Assembly (NCBI RefSeq): GCF_002259405.1
Contig: NZ_NPFW01000014.1
Coordinates: forward strand, 248,001-312,000
Direction: 5' to 3'
DNA from: Rhodococcus sp. 14-2483-1-2
GTDB lineage: Bacteria; Actinomycetota; Actinomycetes; Mycobacteriales; Mycobacteriaceae
DNA: 64,000 nucleotides
Shown here: in pieces, positions 1-8,531 of the stretch
Layout: every line of letters starts with the position of its first letter
How positions within the stretch are numbered: the first letter of the stretch is position 1
Made by a program: the position numbers and the translations under genes
Notes under the pieces: model-generated
Seen by the model: only the letters and a program-made list of their open reading frames with translations
Databases searched by the model: none
What the model was told of the DNA's origin: nothing

Positions 1-303
1 GGTGCGTACTTCACCCTCGGCTCCGTCGGCGCGTTCGGCAAGGAGATGACGGCAGGTGCCGGCTACATCGCTCTCGCCGCCGTGATCTTCGGCCGCTGGG
101 ATCCGGTACGCGCGACGTTGGCCGCACTGCTCTTCGGATTCGCGTCGAACCTGCAGAACGTACTGGGCATCATCGGCTCGCCCGTGCCCAGCGAATTCAT
201 GCTGATGCTGCCCTACTTGGTGACCATTTTCGCCGTCGCGGGCCTGGTGGGCCACGTCCGAGGACCGGCCGCAGCCGGTAAACCGTATGCGTCGCGAAGT
301 TAG
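1..303 (+). CDS. ABC transporter permease, nucleoside/simple-sugar (BMP) type, 3' end
   Basis: Only the last 100 codons lie in the window; the frame is open from base 1 to TAG at 301-303. The fragment is hydrophobic with two or three membrane segments. The stretch GYIALAAVIFGRWDP followed by a helix rich in Gly/Leu/Phe resembles the C-terminal half of NupQ/YufQ-type permeases, which import nucleosides or sugars with a BMP-family binding protein. The partner permease and ATPase would lie to the left of the window. Family assignment rests on a short fragment, so the substrate is uncertain. Confidence 0.7.
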   Translation, partial: GAYFTLGSVGAFGKEMTAGAGYIALAAVIFGRWDPVRATLAALLFGFASNLQNVLGIIGSPVPSEFMLMLPYLVTIFAVAGLVGHVRGPAAAGKPYASRS

Positions 304-402
304 CGCCCGCACTACCTGACTCAGCGGTAGGGTCGCTGTCCGTTGTGACCGCTTTCACTGTAGGGTTCGGTCATTGTTGCCGCAGTTTTTCGAAGGAGAG
401 CC

Positions 403-1992
403 ATGAGCTTCCGCAGTCCCTTTCCCGATGTCGAGATTCCCGAACTCAGCGTCTACGACTTCCTGTTCGGATCGATCGCCGAGTCCGACCTCGACAAGCC
501 TGCACTGATCGACGGAACGTCGGGTGCGGTCACCACCTACAAGTCGCTCATCGGTCAGATCGACGCCATCGCAGGCGCTCTGGCCGCACGTGGACTCGAG
601 GTCGGCGACGTCGTCGGACTCCACTCGCCGAACGTGCCCGCATTCGCGTCGGTGCTGCACGGCATCCTGCGCGCAGGCGGAACCGCAACGACCATCAATG
701 CGCTGTACACGGCCGAGGACATCGCCAAGCAGCTCACCGGCTCGGGCGCGAAGTTCCTGTTCACCGTCTCCCCGCTGTACCCGCAGGCCAAGGCTGCTGC
801 GGAGAAGGTCGGCCTCGACGCCGATCACGTCATCGTGCTCGACGGCGCAGAGGGCCACCCGAACCTGCGCGACCTGCTCACCCAGGGCGCGCCGGCCCCC
901 GAGGTCTCCTTCGATCCGGCCACGCACGTCGCAGTGCTGCCGTACTCCTCCGGTACGACGGGTGTGCCGAAGGGCGTCATCCTCACCCACCGCAACCTCG
1001 TCGCGAACGTGGCGCAGATGGAACCGCGCGTGGGTATCGACAGCGACGACGCGATCCTGGCGCTGTTGCCGTTCTTCCACATCTACGGCCTGACGGTGCT
1101 GCTCAACATCGCGCTGAAGTTGCGCGCGCATCTGGTGACGATGCCGAAGTTCGACCTCGTCGAATTCCTGCGGATCATTCAGGATCAGAAGCTGACGTAC
1201 CTGTTCATCGCACCGCCGGTGGCCGTCGCGCTCGCCAAGCACCCGCTCATCGATCAGTACGACCTCTCCAGCGTGCACACCATCTTCTCGGGCGCCGCAC
1301 CACTGGACGAGGAGCTCGGCAAGGCCGTCGCGAAGCGTCTGAACACGCGGGTCCGTCAGGGCTACGGCATGAGCGAGCTCAGCCCCGTCAGCCACGCCAT
1401 CCCGTTCGATCGCGACGACATGCCGCTCAGCTCGGTGGGCCAGCCGCTGGCGAACACCGAGAACAAGCTCGTCGACCCGGGCACGCTCGAGGAGATCGAC
1501 CTGCCCACAGAGGGATTGAGCAAGCCCGGTGAGCTGTGGGTCAAGGGACCGAACGTGATGGTCGGGTACCTCAACAACCCCACCGCCACCGCGGAAACCC
1601 TCGACTCCGACGGTTACCTGCACACCGGCGACATCGCCGTCGTCGATCCCGAGGGTGTCGTCTACATCGTCGACCGCCTCAAGGAACTGATCAAGTACAA
1701 GGGCTACCAGGTGCCCCCGGCCGAGCTCGAGGCTCTGCTGCTCACGCACGAGGAGATCGCCGACGCCGCCGTCATCGGTGTGCTCGACGACGAGGGCGAA
1801 GAAATCCCCAAGGCATTCGTCGTCCGCCAGCAGGGTGCCACCATCGACGAGGAGGGCATCATCGCCTTCGTCGCCGAGCGCGTGTCGCCGCACAAGAAGG
1901 TACGACGTGTCGAGTTCATCGACATCGTCCCGAAGTCCGCGGCCGGCAAGATTCTGCGCAAGGACCTGCGCGCCGCGGAGACCGGAAAGTAG
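403..1992 (+). CDS. AMP-dependent acyl-CoA ligase, 4-coumarate-CoA ligase type
   Basis: This 529-residue protein is a full-length member of the ANL superfamily, which activates a carboxylic acid with ATP and transfers it to CoA. The AMP/ATP-binding P-loop YSSGTTGVPKG lies near residues 181-191. The GYGMSELSP stretch, the TGD of YLHTGDIAVVD, and the terminal PKSAAGKILRKDLR with the catalytic lysine are all present. A good Shine-Dalgarno (GAAGGAGA) precedes ATG 403. Overall pattern is closest to 4CL-like ligases, acting on aryl or medium/long-chain acids. The gene stands alone and ends at a hairpin terminator, so its physiological substrate cannot be inferred from neighbours. Confidence 0.88.
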   Translation: MSFRSPFPDVEIPELSVYDFLFGSIAESDLDKPALIDGTSGAVTTYKSLIGQIDAIAGALAARGLEVGDVVGLHSPNVPAFASVLHGILRAGGTATTINALYTAEDIAKQLTGSGAKFLFTVSPLYPQAKAAAEKVGLDADHVIVLDGAEGHPNLRDLLTQGAPAPEVSFDPATHVAVLPYSSGTTGVPKGVILTHRNLVANVAQMEPRVGIDSDDAILALLPFFHIYGLTVLLNIALKLRAHLVTMPKFDLVEFLRIIQDQKLTYLFIAPPVAVALAKHPLIDQYDLSSVHTIFSGAAPLDEELGKAVAKRLNTRVRQGYGMSELSPVSHAIPFDRDDMPLSSVGQPLANTENKLVDPGTLEEIDLPTEGLSKPGELWVKGPNVMVGYLNNPTATAETLDSDGYLHTGDIAVVDPEGVVYIVDRLKELIKYKGYQVPPAELEALLLTHEEIADAAVIGVLDDEGEEIPKAFVVRQQGATIDEEGIIAFVAERVSPHKKVRRVEFIDIVPKSAAGKILRKDLRAAETGK

Positions 1993-2009
1993 CTCCGCAG
2001 TTCGACGCT

Positions 2010-2044
2010 CGCACCCCTCACCATGTTCGACGGTGGGGGGTGCG
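2010..2044. terminator. bidirectional hairpin terminator between convergent genes
   Basis: Arms CGCACCCCTCACC (2010-2022) and GGTGGGGGGTGCG (2032-2044) pair over 13 bp with one G-T wobble around a 9-nt loop. It lies exactly between the stop of the acyl-CoA ligase and the stop of the convergent gpgS. There is no long T-tract, as is common in high-GC actinobacteria. Confidence 0.75.
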
Positions 2045-2050
2045 TTCGTA

Positions 2051-3016
2051 TCAGACGGGCTGGCTCATCGCATGACGTCGGGCGGTGCGGGTGTACTGGT
2101 CCAGCGTGATCAACGGTGGGCGGTCGACGAGTGAGAGCGGTGCGATCTTCGTGGAGAGTTGATTTCCGGACGTCTCGAACGTCGTGAAACCGGCTCCCGA
2201 GTCGGTCAGGCCCAGCCGCGAGAACATCGTGGCGACGATCTGGCGGCTCATGACGGCCAGTTCGGAGGTCGGCCGGTTCCGGTGCCGACGGGTCCCGAGG
2301 CCGATCTGTCCGATCGTGCTCGCGCCGAGCCGGTGATAGGTGTCCAACAACAGACCGATTTCGACACCGTAGCCCGGGGCGAACCGCAGGGACTCCAACA
2401 ATTGCCTGGTGGCGGCATATTCGCCGCCCAGCGGCTGGAACACTCCCGCGAGTTCCGGCACCAGTGCGGTCAGCAGGGGCCGCACCGTCAGTTGAGTGAC
2501 GCGGCCCCCGCCGTCCTCGTCCGTGCTGTCGCCGATCGTCAGCGGCCGGCGGTAGAAGCCCTTGACCAGCTCCAGGCCCTCTGTCATCAACAACGGGCCG
2601 ACCAGCGAAGGGACGAAGTGCGAGCCCGGCTCGACCAGGTCGGAATCCACGAACACGACGATGTCGCCCGAGGTGGCGGCCACCCCTCGCCACAGCACTT
2701 CACCCTTGCCGCGCACAACGGGTGTGCCCGGGAGCGCCTCCTCCCGCGAGACCACTGTGGCCCCTGCACTGCGTGCCCGTTGCGCTGTGCGATCGGTCGA
2801 CCCCGAATCCAGAACCACCACCTCGTCGATCAAGCCGCCCAGATGCGGCGTCATCGAGGAGACGACGCCGGCGACGGTGTCTTCCTCGTCGAGCGCCGGG
2901 AGCACAACCGACACGGTCCGGCCGCGCTTGGCCCGAACGATCTCCGCGAGCGGCCACGGGGGTCGAACCCATGTGGCGGCAAGAGCGGGTGTGCCGACAG
3001 CGTCGAATCGTTTCAT
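2051..3016 (-). CDS. gpgS: Glucosyl-3-phosphoglycerate synthase
   Basis: GpgS is a GT81-family glycosyltransferase that joins glucose from a nucleotide sugar to 3-phosphoglycerate, the first step to glucosylglycerate and methylglucose lipopolysaccharides. The 321-residue protein has the GT-A start VSVVLPALDEEDTV and the metal-binding DSD of VVFVDSDLVEPG at residues 124-126, and ends near the usual family length. The frame runs further upstream, but ATG 3016 is preceded by GAAGGAAA at good spacing and starts with MKRFDAV, so it was chosen. It lies 35 bp downstream of the secreted mycolyltransferase on the same strand and is probably cotranscribed with it. Confidence 0.88.
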   Translation of the reverse strand: MKRFDAVGTPALAATWVRPPWPLAEIVRAKRGRTVSVVLPALDEEDTVAGVVSSMTPHLGGLIDEVVVLDSGSTDRTAQRARSAGATVVSREEALPGTPVVRGKGEVLWRGVAATSGDIVVFVDSDLVEPGSHFVPSLVGPLLMTEGLELVKGFYRRPLTIGDSTDEDGGGRVTQLTVRPLLTALVPELAGVFQPLGGEYAATRQLLESLRFAPGYGVEIGLLLDTYHRLGASTIGQIGLGTRRHRNRPTSELAVMSRQIVATMFSRLGLTDSGAGFTTFETSGNQLSTKIAPLSLVDRPPLITLDQYTRTARRHAMSQPV

Positions 3017-3051
3017 CCAATTTCCTTCGTTGTCGCGCGAACGTCGGGGAT

Positions 3052-4074
3052 TCAGCGGGTGCCCGTCGGCAGGCCCATGGACGGCGCGATCACCGACCAC
3101 GCGTCGTGCAGATCTTGTTCCCAGTAGGCCCACGAATGGGTTCCGGTGGGCCGGAAGTTGTACGTGGCGGCGATGTCGAGTTCTTGCAGTCGCTGCTGCA
3201 TCTGACGGGAACAGTTGTCCGTGGACGCTTCGATGACCGCGCCGACGGCCAGCTGCTGCGCGAGCTTGCCGTAGTCGCTTCCGATGCCGGGTCCACCGGG
3301 CACATCGAAAGCGCCGGGCGCTCCGGTACCGCTGGAAATGTAGACGGCGATGCCGCGCAGACCTTCTGCGTGCACGTAGGGGTCGTTTGCCGCCCAGCCG
3401 TCGCTACCGGGAGGTCCCCACATGTTGGTGGTCGATCCGCCGCCGCGGGCTTCGACGACGGATCTGACGTACATCGCACCGACCGGGTCGGATGTGCGCG
3501 CACATCCGCTGAACGACGCGACCGAGCGATACACCGAAGGGTGGGCGATCGCCAACTGCAGAACGGACGTTCCTGCCATCGAGATACCGGCGACCGAATT
3601 GATGCCGTTGCCACCCAGCAGTTCGTTCATCAGCGGCGGGAGTTCGAGACCGAGGAAGGTGGACCACTTGTTTCGGCCCAGAACCGGGTCGTCTTTCAAC
3701 CAGTCGGTGTAATAGCTGGCGGCACCTCCCCGAGGCACGACGACGTTGACGTTCTTGGTGCCGAAGAATCCGGCGACGTCGGTCTGGTCGAACCAGCTGC
3801 TTCCGCCGTCTCCACCGGCTGCGCCGTTGAGCAGGTAGAGAGTGGGCGCACCGCGCACCTCTGCCCGGAATACGTCGATGGTGATATCGCGATCCATCGC
3901 CGCGGAGTGAACCTGCACGACGTCCCGGCGCGCACCGGCGCTGTCCACGGCGACGATCGACGACTCCGATTCTGCTGACGCCACGGCGGCCGAGCTCGAC
4001 ACGAGGACGACGACCGTCACGACGACGCCGAGAGCCGAGACAGTCGCCTCCCGGAGGCGAAATCGACTGAGCAT
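3052..4074 (-). CDS. Secreted mycolyltransferase/esterase (antigen 85-like)
   Basis: The 340-residue protein begins with a Sec signal peptide (hydrophobic segment near residues 12-32, AxA cleavage region) and belongs to the esterase D/antigen 85 family. The nucleophile elbow GISMAG places the catalytic serine at 165, and THSWAYW supplies the histidine at 313, as in Fbp proteins that move mycolates between trehalose mycolates and arabinogalactan. ATG 4074 is preceded by AGGAAC and gives a clean signal peptide; an upstream extension of the frame is rejected because it would bury the signal. Activity as a true mycolyltransferase rather than a simple esterase is inferred. It is transcribed divergently from the PapA gene and just ahead of gpgS. 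Confidence 0.85.
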   Translation of the reverse strand: MLSRFRLREATVSALGVVVTVVVLVSSSAAVASAESESSIVAVDSAGARRDVVQVHSAAMDRDITIDVFRAEVRGAPTLYLLNGAAGGDGGSSWFDQTDVAGFFGTKNVNVVVPRGGAASYYTDWLKDDPVLGRNKWSTFLGLELPPLMNELLGGNGINSVAGISMAGTSVLQLAIAHPSVYRSVASFSGCARTSDPVGAMYVRSVVEARGGGSTTNMWGPPGSDGWAANDPYVHAEGLRGIAVYISSGTGAPGAFDVPGGPGIGSDYGKLAQQLAVGAVIEASTDNCSRQMQQRLQELDIAATYNFRPTGTHSWAYWEQDLHDAWSVIAPSMGLPTGTR

Positions 4075-4333
4075 CAACCGTTCCTGACATCGTGGGAGGT
4101 GCGCACGACAAGTAGTCCGACGGGCGCGGTATGTCACCGACGGTAGAGCGAATGGCTGCAATCGACAACAACGTTGACGATTCCTCATTTCTGACACAGG
4201 TATCCCGCGAATCCTTGTCGATTTTCCAAAATCCTCGTCGCCGGGGTTTCTTCGATTCGGCCCGAATGATCCACTGACTCCTCCGACGCACTCACCGCGT
4301 CGAATCGCTCTGTCTCCTTCGAAAGGTTGTGTC
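4075..4333. promoter_or_regulatory. Divergent intergenic region between mycolyltransferase and papA-like operon
   Basis: These 259 bp separate two divergent start codons and must hold promoters for both directions. A TTGACG hexamer occurs at 4174-4179 on the plus strand, but no convincing -10 was found at the matching distance. A GAAAGG Shine-Dalgarno lies just upstream of GTG 4334. No clear palindromic operator was seen. Confidence 0.45.
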
Positions 4334-5782
4334 GTGGTCGCATTCGGACTCATCGACGAGTGGAAGCCAGCTCCAGGACCGCTCACCACGTGGTCGCCCA
4401 CCGTCTCCTCGCGAGCTGCTGCCGCGGCTGCGCCTGCCCACCCGGCACCCCCTTCCCATATCCAGCAGGCGTATCTCGAGGCCGCGTTCCGTAACCGAGG
4501 CTCGTCGTTCCGCTTCTCCCGGCTGTGTCTCGTGACGTTCCGAATCGAGGGCACGTTGGACCGCGCGGCGATGGGTCGGGCGTTCAACACGTTCGTCACC
4601 CGACACGATTCCTTCTGCAGCTGGTTCTCCACGACGGCCGAGGGGGCGACGCGCCACCTGGTCGACGTCGCCGACATCGTGCTCGAACCAACCGATTTCG
4701 GCACTCCCTCGGACTCCGAGGCCATTCGGCGTCACGTTCAGGACAGCACTCCCGGTCCCGACAGTTGGGATTGCTTCTCGTTCGGCACGATCGAACACGA
4801 CGACCACTTCGTGGTGTACGCGGCGGTGGACCACCTCGACACCGACGGTATCTCGCAGGCATTGACGTATTACGAACTGCGCCAGCTCTACCGCAACGCG
4901 GTGACGGGGGAGTCCGATGGACTGTTCACCCCGGGCAGCTACCTCGAGTACTGCCAGCGCGAACGCCTCGAGAGCGATGCCACGACTCTGGAGTCCTCGG
5001 CCGTCCAGACCTGGATCGACTTGGTGACGGACAACGGCGGCGATCTTCCGACGTTCCCACTTCCTTTGGGACGCAGCAGTATCGACTACACGCGGACCTC
5101 GCACAGTTCGTTCCCACTGTTCGACGGCGCGAAGGCCCGGGCCGTCGACGAAGCATGTGCGGGAGTGGGAGCAAAATTCATCGGAGGCATCTTCGCCGCG
5201 GCGGCCCTGGCGGAGTACGAGCTTGCCGGCCGGAGCAGCTACTTGGGCTTGACGCCCAAGAGCACTCGGTCGACGCCGGGCGAATTCGCCTCCATCGGAT
5301 GGTATTCGAGCTTGATTCCCGTGCGCTTCGATCTCGGTGCGAAGCCGACGTTCCTGACCCTCGCGGTCCTCGCGCAGCAGGCATTCGACTCCGGCAAGCT
5401 GCTGGCGAACACCTCCTACCACCGGGTACTCGAACTGGCGCTGCCGGAGCACGGAATCACGACGCAGCCGGGCTGGACCGCGCCGATGATCTCCTACGTC
5501 GACGTTCGGAAGCTGCCGGGCGAAGCCGAACTGGATGCAGCGGGGGCCGGCCTGTACGGAAACCGCGGCAGCTCCGAGGAAGTCTTCATGTGGATCAACC
5601 GCTTCGAGGACCACACTGGTGTCGAGTTTCTCTATCCCGGCACCGACGAGGCCGATCGATCGATCGACCTGTACTTCTCCAAGATATTCGAGATCTTCAC
5701 GGCCGTCGTCGAATCGGGTGACTACACGCCGGAGATCGCGAGCGTGTTCGCGCACGAGCTCACGGACGTCAGCAGGGTATGA
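4334..5782 (+). CDS. PapA-type condensation-domain acyltransferase
   Basis: The 482-residue protein starts with the LxxWxPAPGPLTTWSP-type segment and PPSHIQQA stretch typical of mycobacterial polyketide-associated proteins. The catalytic HxxxDG motif appears as DHLDTDG near residue 166. PapA enzymes esterify trehalose or other sugars and alcohols with acyl groups in the cytosol, as in sulfolipid (PapA1/PapA2) and polyacyltrehalose (PapA3). GTG 4334 was chosen because GAAAGG precedes it and the N-terminus then matches the family. The stop overlaps the start of the MFS gene by ATGA, so the two are probably translationally coupled and the transporter may move the product. The acceptor and acyl donor are unknown. 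Confidence 0.8.
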   Translation: MVAFGLIDEWKPAPGPLTTWSPTVSSRAAAAAAPAHPAPPSHIQQAYLEAAFRNRGSSFRFSRLCLVTFRIEGTLDRAAMGRAFNTFVTRHDSFCSWFSTTAEGATRHLVDVADIVLEPTDFGTPSDSEAIRRHVQDSTPGPDSWDCFSFGTIEHDDHFVVYAAVDHLDTDGISQALTYYELRQLYRNAVTGESDGLFTPGSYLEYCQRERLESDATTLESSAVQTWIDLVTDNGGDLPTFPLPLGRSSIDYTRTSHSSFPLFDGAKARAVDEACAGVGAKFIGGIFAAAALAEYELAGRSSYLGLTPKSTRSTPGEFASIGWYSSLIPVRFDLGAKPTFLTLAVLAQQAFDSGKLLANTSYHRVLELALPEHGITTQPGWTAPMISYVDVRKLPGEAELDAAGAGLYGNRGSSEEVFMWINRFEDHTGVEFLYPGTDEADRSIDLYFSKIFEIFTAVVESGDYTPEIASVFAHELTDVSRV

Positions 5783-7233
5783 CACACCGCCGCCGCGGGT
5801 CGTGGCTGACGCTGTGCGCCTGCCTACTGGCGGTCACGATGCAGATGATCGACGTCACCGCCGTCACCGTGGCATTGCCGTCGATCGGCCGGGATCTGGA
5901 TGCATCGGGCGCGCAGCAGGTCTGGATACCGACGGCGTACCTGCTCGCATTCGCCTGCGCGCTGCTCACGATGGCGCGCACCGGGGAGGTGTTCGGGCGC
6001 AGAACCGTGTTCGTTACCGGCACTGCACTGTTCGCGGTGACGTCGGTGCTCTGCGCGTACGCGCCCACCATAGAGTTACTCGTTCTCGCTCGGGTGCTGC
6101 AAGGACTTGCGGGAGCGGCGATGTCGGCTCAAACGGTGGCAATCGTGACCGCCGCCTACTCCGGCACTCGGCGTACCACCGCGTTCGCGCTGTACGGCGG
6201 CACCGCAGGGCTGGCCGGACTGACCGGACCGGCCATCGGTGCACTGCTTCTGCACCTCGACATGCTCGGAACAGGCTGGCGAGGAATATTTCTGATCAAC
6301 GCCCCGATAGCGCTGGCCGCGATTGCACTCGGCCGCCGGTTCGTCCCACCCGAGTCGAAGCACTCGGGAGTCGGAAGCGGTGGACGGTTCGACCCCGTAG
6401 GGGTTGGCCTGTGGTCGATCGGGGCGCTGATGATCGTCTATCCGGTCATGGCGAGCTCGAGCTTCGTCGCGGCTGTGCCCGCCGTGGCGATCGGCTTGGC
6501 AACACTGGCGGGATTCACCATGTGGGAACGCCGACGAAGGGCGGCAGGCGCACACGTGATGGTGGACATCGGGGTCTTCGGTGAGCGCGGGTTCTCCTTG
6601 GGCTGCGCTGTGTCTGCTCTGGTGTACGGCACGTTCACCGGGTTCGTCCTGACGATGTCGGTGACACTGCAGACCGGCCTGGGGGACAGCGCGACGACCG
6701 TGGGCGCGATCACGGTTCCCTTTGCGCTCGGTGCCATTGTCGCGTCCGTGGCCGCACCGGTGTCGTTCCGCCGCTGGGACTCTCGCGTCGTGGCTGCGGG
6801 CGCGGCGGCCATGGGCATATCGCTGTTCGTCCTCGGCGTCACCACCGACTTCCTCGATCGAGTCGGCTTCCCTTGGTGGATGGCCATCCCGCTGGTTCTG
6901 GTCGGTGCCGGCTTGGGATCGGTGATCGCGCCGCTGCAGAGCACCATCGTGGCCGGGGTGGAACCGCATGCTCTCGGCTCGGCCTCGGGGATTCTGCCGA
7001 CGGTCCAGCAAGTGGGGTCGGCCGTGGGTACGGCAACGACCGGTGCCGTGTACTTCGCGCTGCTTCCTTCGGATCCGGTGGCCGCCGACTACCTGACGTC
7101 ACAGCGGACGGTGCTGTTCGGGTTGGCCGCCACCATGGCGGTGGCCACCGTCGTCGCGGCCGCCCTGCCGCGAGGCGTTCACAGGGATGTCGACGCCGAC
7201 CAGTCGATTGTCTCCACGGGTGTGCCACAGTGA
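5779..7233 (+). CDS. MFS transporter, DHA2 (14-TM drug:H+ antiporter) family
   Basis: This 484-residue protein is very hydrophobic, with about 14 membrane segments. It carries the family signature of the first helices (MIDVTAVTVALPSIGRDL, then VWIPTAYLLAFACALL) and the motif-C-like stretch with repeated Gly in helix 5 (AGLAGLTGPAIGALL). Such proteins export drugs or lipids by proton antiport. Its ATG overlaps the stop of the PapA-type acyltransferase, so an acylated glycolipid is the most attractive cargo. That would be unlike mycobacteria, where MmpL proteins do this job; the inference rests only on gene position. Confidence 0.87.
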   Translation: MTHRRRGSWLTLCACLLAVTMQMIDVTAVTVALPSIGRDLDASGAQQVWIPTAYLLAFACALLTMARTGEVFGRRTVFVTGTALFAVTSVLCAYAPTIELLVLARVLQGLAGAAMSAQTVAIVTAAYSGTRRTTAFALYGGTAGLAGLTGPAIGALLLHLDMLGTGWRGIFLINAPIALAAIALGRRFVPPESKHSGVGSGGRFDPVGVGLWSIGALMIVYPVMASSSFVAAVPAVAIGLATLAGFTMWERRRRAAGAHVMVDIGVFGERGFSLGCAVSALVYGTFTGFVLTMSVTLQTGLGDSATTVGAITVPFALGAIVASVAAPVSFRRWDSRVVAAGAAAMGISLFVLGVTTDFLDRVGFPWWMAIPLVLVGAGLGSVIAPLQSTIVAGVEPHALGSASGILPTVQQVGSAVGTATTGAVYFALLPSDPVAADYLTSQRTVLFGLAATMAVATVVAAALPRGVHRDVDADQSIVSTGVPQ

Positions 7234-7322
7234 CTGCGAAATCCACTGCACAACAGTGCAATCGAAGAACCCATTTCCCGAACCGAGCGTTCGAGCCGAT
7301 CGAAATCGAGAAGAGTTACAGC

Positions 7323-8531
7323 ATGCTTCGTACCCTCGTGACCTCGACACTCGTGGTCGGGCTGATGTCGATGTCGTTCGTCGTTGCACCGCACGCGTCG
7401 GCTGCGCCCACCGGTCCGACACCGGTACCCGGCACCTTGTACGCATCGGTGCCGGATCTGTCCGGGACCGAGAACGGTGATGTCGTTGGCACCAGGCGTT
7501 TTTCGAGTCCGTTGTATCCCGGGGCCGACATCTGGCAGATCCAGTATCGGTCGTCCGATTCCCGAGGAGATGCGATCGCGGCTGTGGCAACAGTTCTCGC
7601 GCCTGCGAACCGTGTACCCGGTGGGCCTCTGCTGTCGTATCAGCCGTTCGTCAACGCGCTCGGGTTGCAGTGCGCACCGTCGGAATCGTTGTTCGGGGCC
7701 GATCCGACGACCGGTGTGCAGGAGCGTGAGTTTCTCAACCTGGCACTGGTGCGTGGATGGTCGGTCGCTGTGCCGGACCACCTCGGACCCCAGAGTGCTT
7801 ACGGTGCAGCCAGGTTGGGCGGACAAATCACCCTCGACGGAATTCGCGCCGCGCAGCGGGTTCCCGAACTCGGGCTGTCGGCCGGTCCGGTCGGAATGGC
7901 CGGGTATTCGGGTGGCGGAATGGCGACGGCCTGGGCCGCGGCGCTCGCTCCGAGCTATGCACCCGAGCTGAACATCGTCGGTGCCGCAGCCGGAGGGGTG
8001 CCGGCCGATCTGGACAACATCGCTCGTGCGTTGGGCTTTGCGCCGCATCAGGCATTCGGGCTCGCGTTTGCCGCCGCTCTCGGACTCGAACGCGAGTACC
8101 CCGACCGTCTACCGATCACGGCTCAGCTCAATCCCACCGGACTCGCGTTGAGGGATCAGGTCTCGAACGCGTGCACCCCGGTGATCCTTGCTACCGGAGC
8201 CTTCAAGAGCGCACTGGCGGTCTCGACCACTACGTCCTTGGTGGACAGCCCGGAAGCGCAGCAGATCATCGACGAAAACAGTTTGGTGAAGTATCCAGGA
8301 GTTCCCACTGCACCCACGCTGCTGTGGGGAAGCGACAACGACCCGCTCATTCCCATCGGTGCGTTGCGAGACACTGCTGCTCGGTACTGCGCGAGTGGGG
8401 CGACTCTGCAGTTCGACGTCGTTCATGCTCCGCAGCACATTCAGGCGGCGTTCGAGGGTCTTCCTGCTGCGCTCACATTCCTGGACAACAGGTTTCGGGG
8501 TGTCGCACCGCCGACCAACTGCGTCCGATGA
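7323..8531 (+). CDS. Secreted lipase, LIP (secretory triacylglycerol lipase) family
   Basis: The 402-residue protein has a signal peptide ending near AxASA at residues 25-28 and the alpha/beta-hydrolase nucleophile elbow GYSGGG with serine near 196. The fold pattern (VPDHLGPQSAYG, YPGVPTAPTLLWGSDNDPLIP, terminal H of VVHAPQHIQAAF) matches LIP-family lipases. ATG 7323 follows GAGAAGAG. It is 89 bp after the MFS gene and its stop overlaps the CocE-type gene by ATGA. It is a paralogue of the gene at 10324-11526. It may degrade lipids outside the cell or act as an extracytoplasmic transacylase; the latter is speculative. Confidence 0.85.
   Translation: MLRTLVTSTLVVGLMSMSFVVAPHASAAPTGPTPVPGTLYASVPDLSGTENGDVVGTRRFSSPLYPGADIWQIQYRSSDSRGDAIAAVATVLAPANRVPGGPLLSYQPFVNALGLQCAPSESLFGADPTTGVQEREFLNLALVRGWSVAVPDHLGPQSAYGAARLGGQITLDGIRAAQRVPELGLSAGPVGMAGYSGGGMATAWAAALAPSYAPELNIVGAAAGGVPADLDNIARALGFAPHQAFGLAFAAALGLEREYPDRLPITAQLNPTGLALRDQVSNACTPVILATGAFKSALAVSTTTSLVDSPEAQQIIDENSLVKYPGVPTAPTLLWGSDNDPLIPIGALRDTAARYCASGATLQFDVVHAPQHIQAAFEGLPAALTFLDNRFRGVAPPTNCVR

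Noticed and set aside
355..1893. Long minus-strand open frame of 512 codons opposite the acyl-CoA ligase
   Set aside because: It is fully antisense to a gene with clear ANL motifs, has no recognisable domain, and reflects the codon bias of high-GC DNA.
4292..5785. 497-codon minus-strand frame opposite the PapA-type gene
   Set aside because: No domain, and the opposite strand encodes a protein with the HxxxDG motif and family length.
7243..7256. Short inverted repeat TGCAC-N4-GTGCA before the first lipase
   Set aside because: Too short and unsupported as a terminator or operator.
7757..8527. Upstream extension of the CocE-type hydrolase frame
   Set aside because: It runs through the lipase gene in another frame; ATG 8528 gives a clean signal peptide and an ATGA junction.
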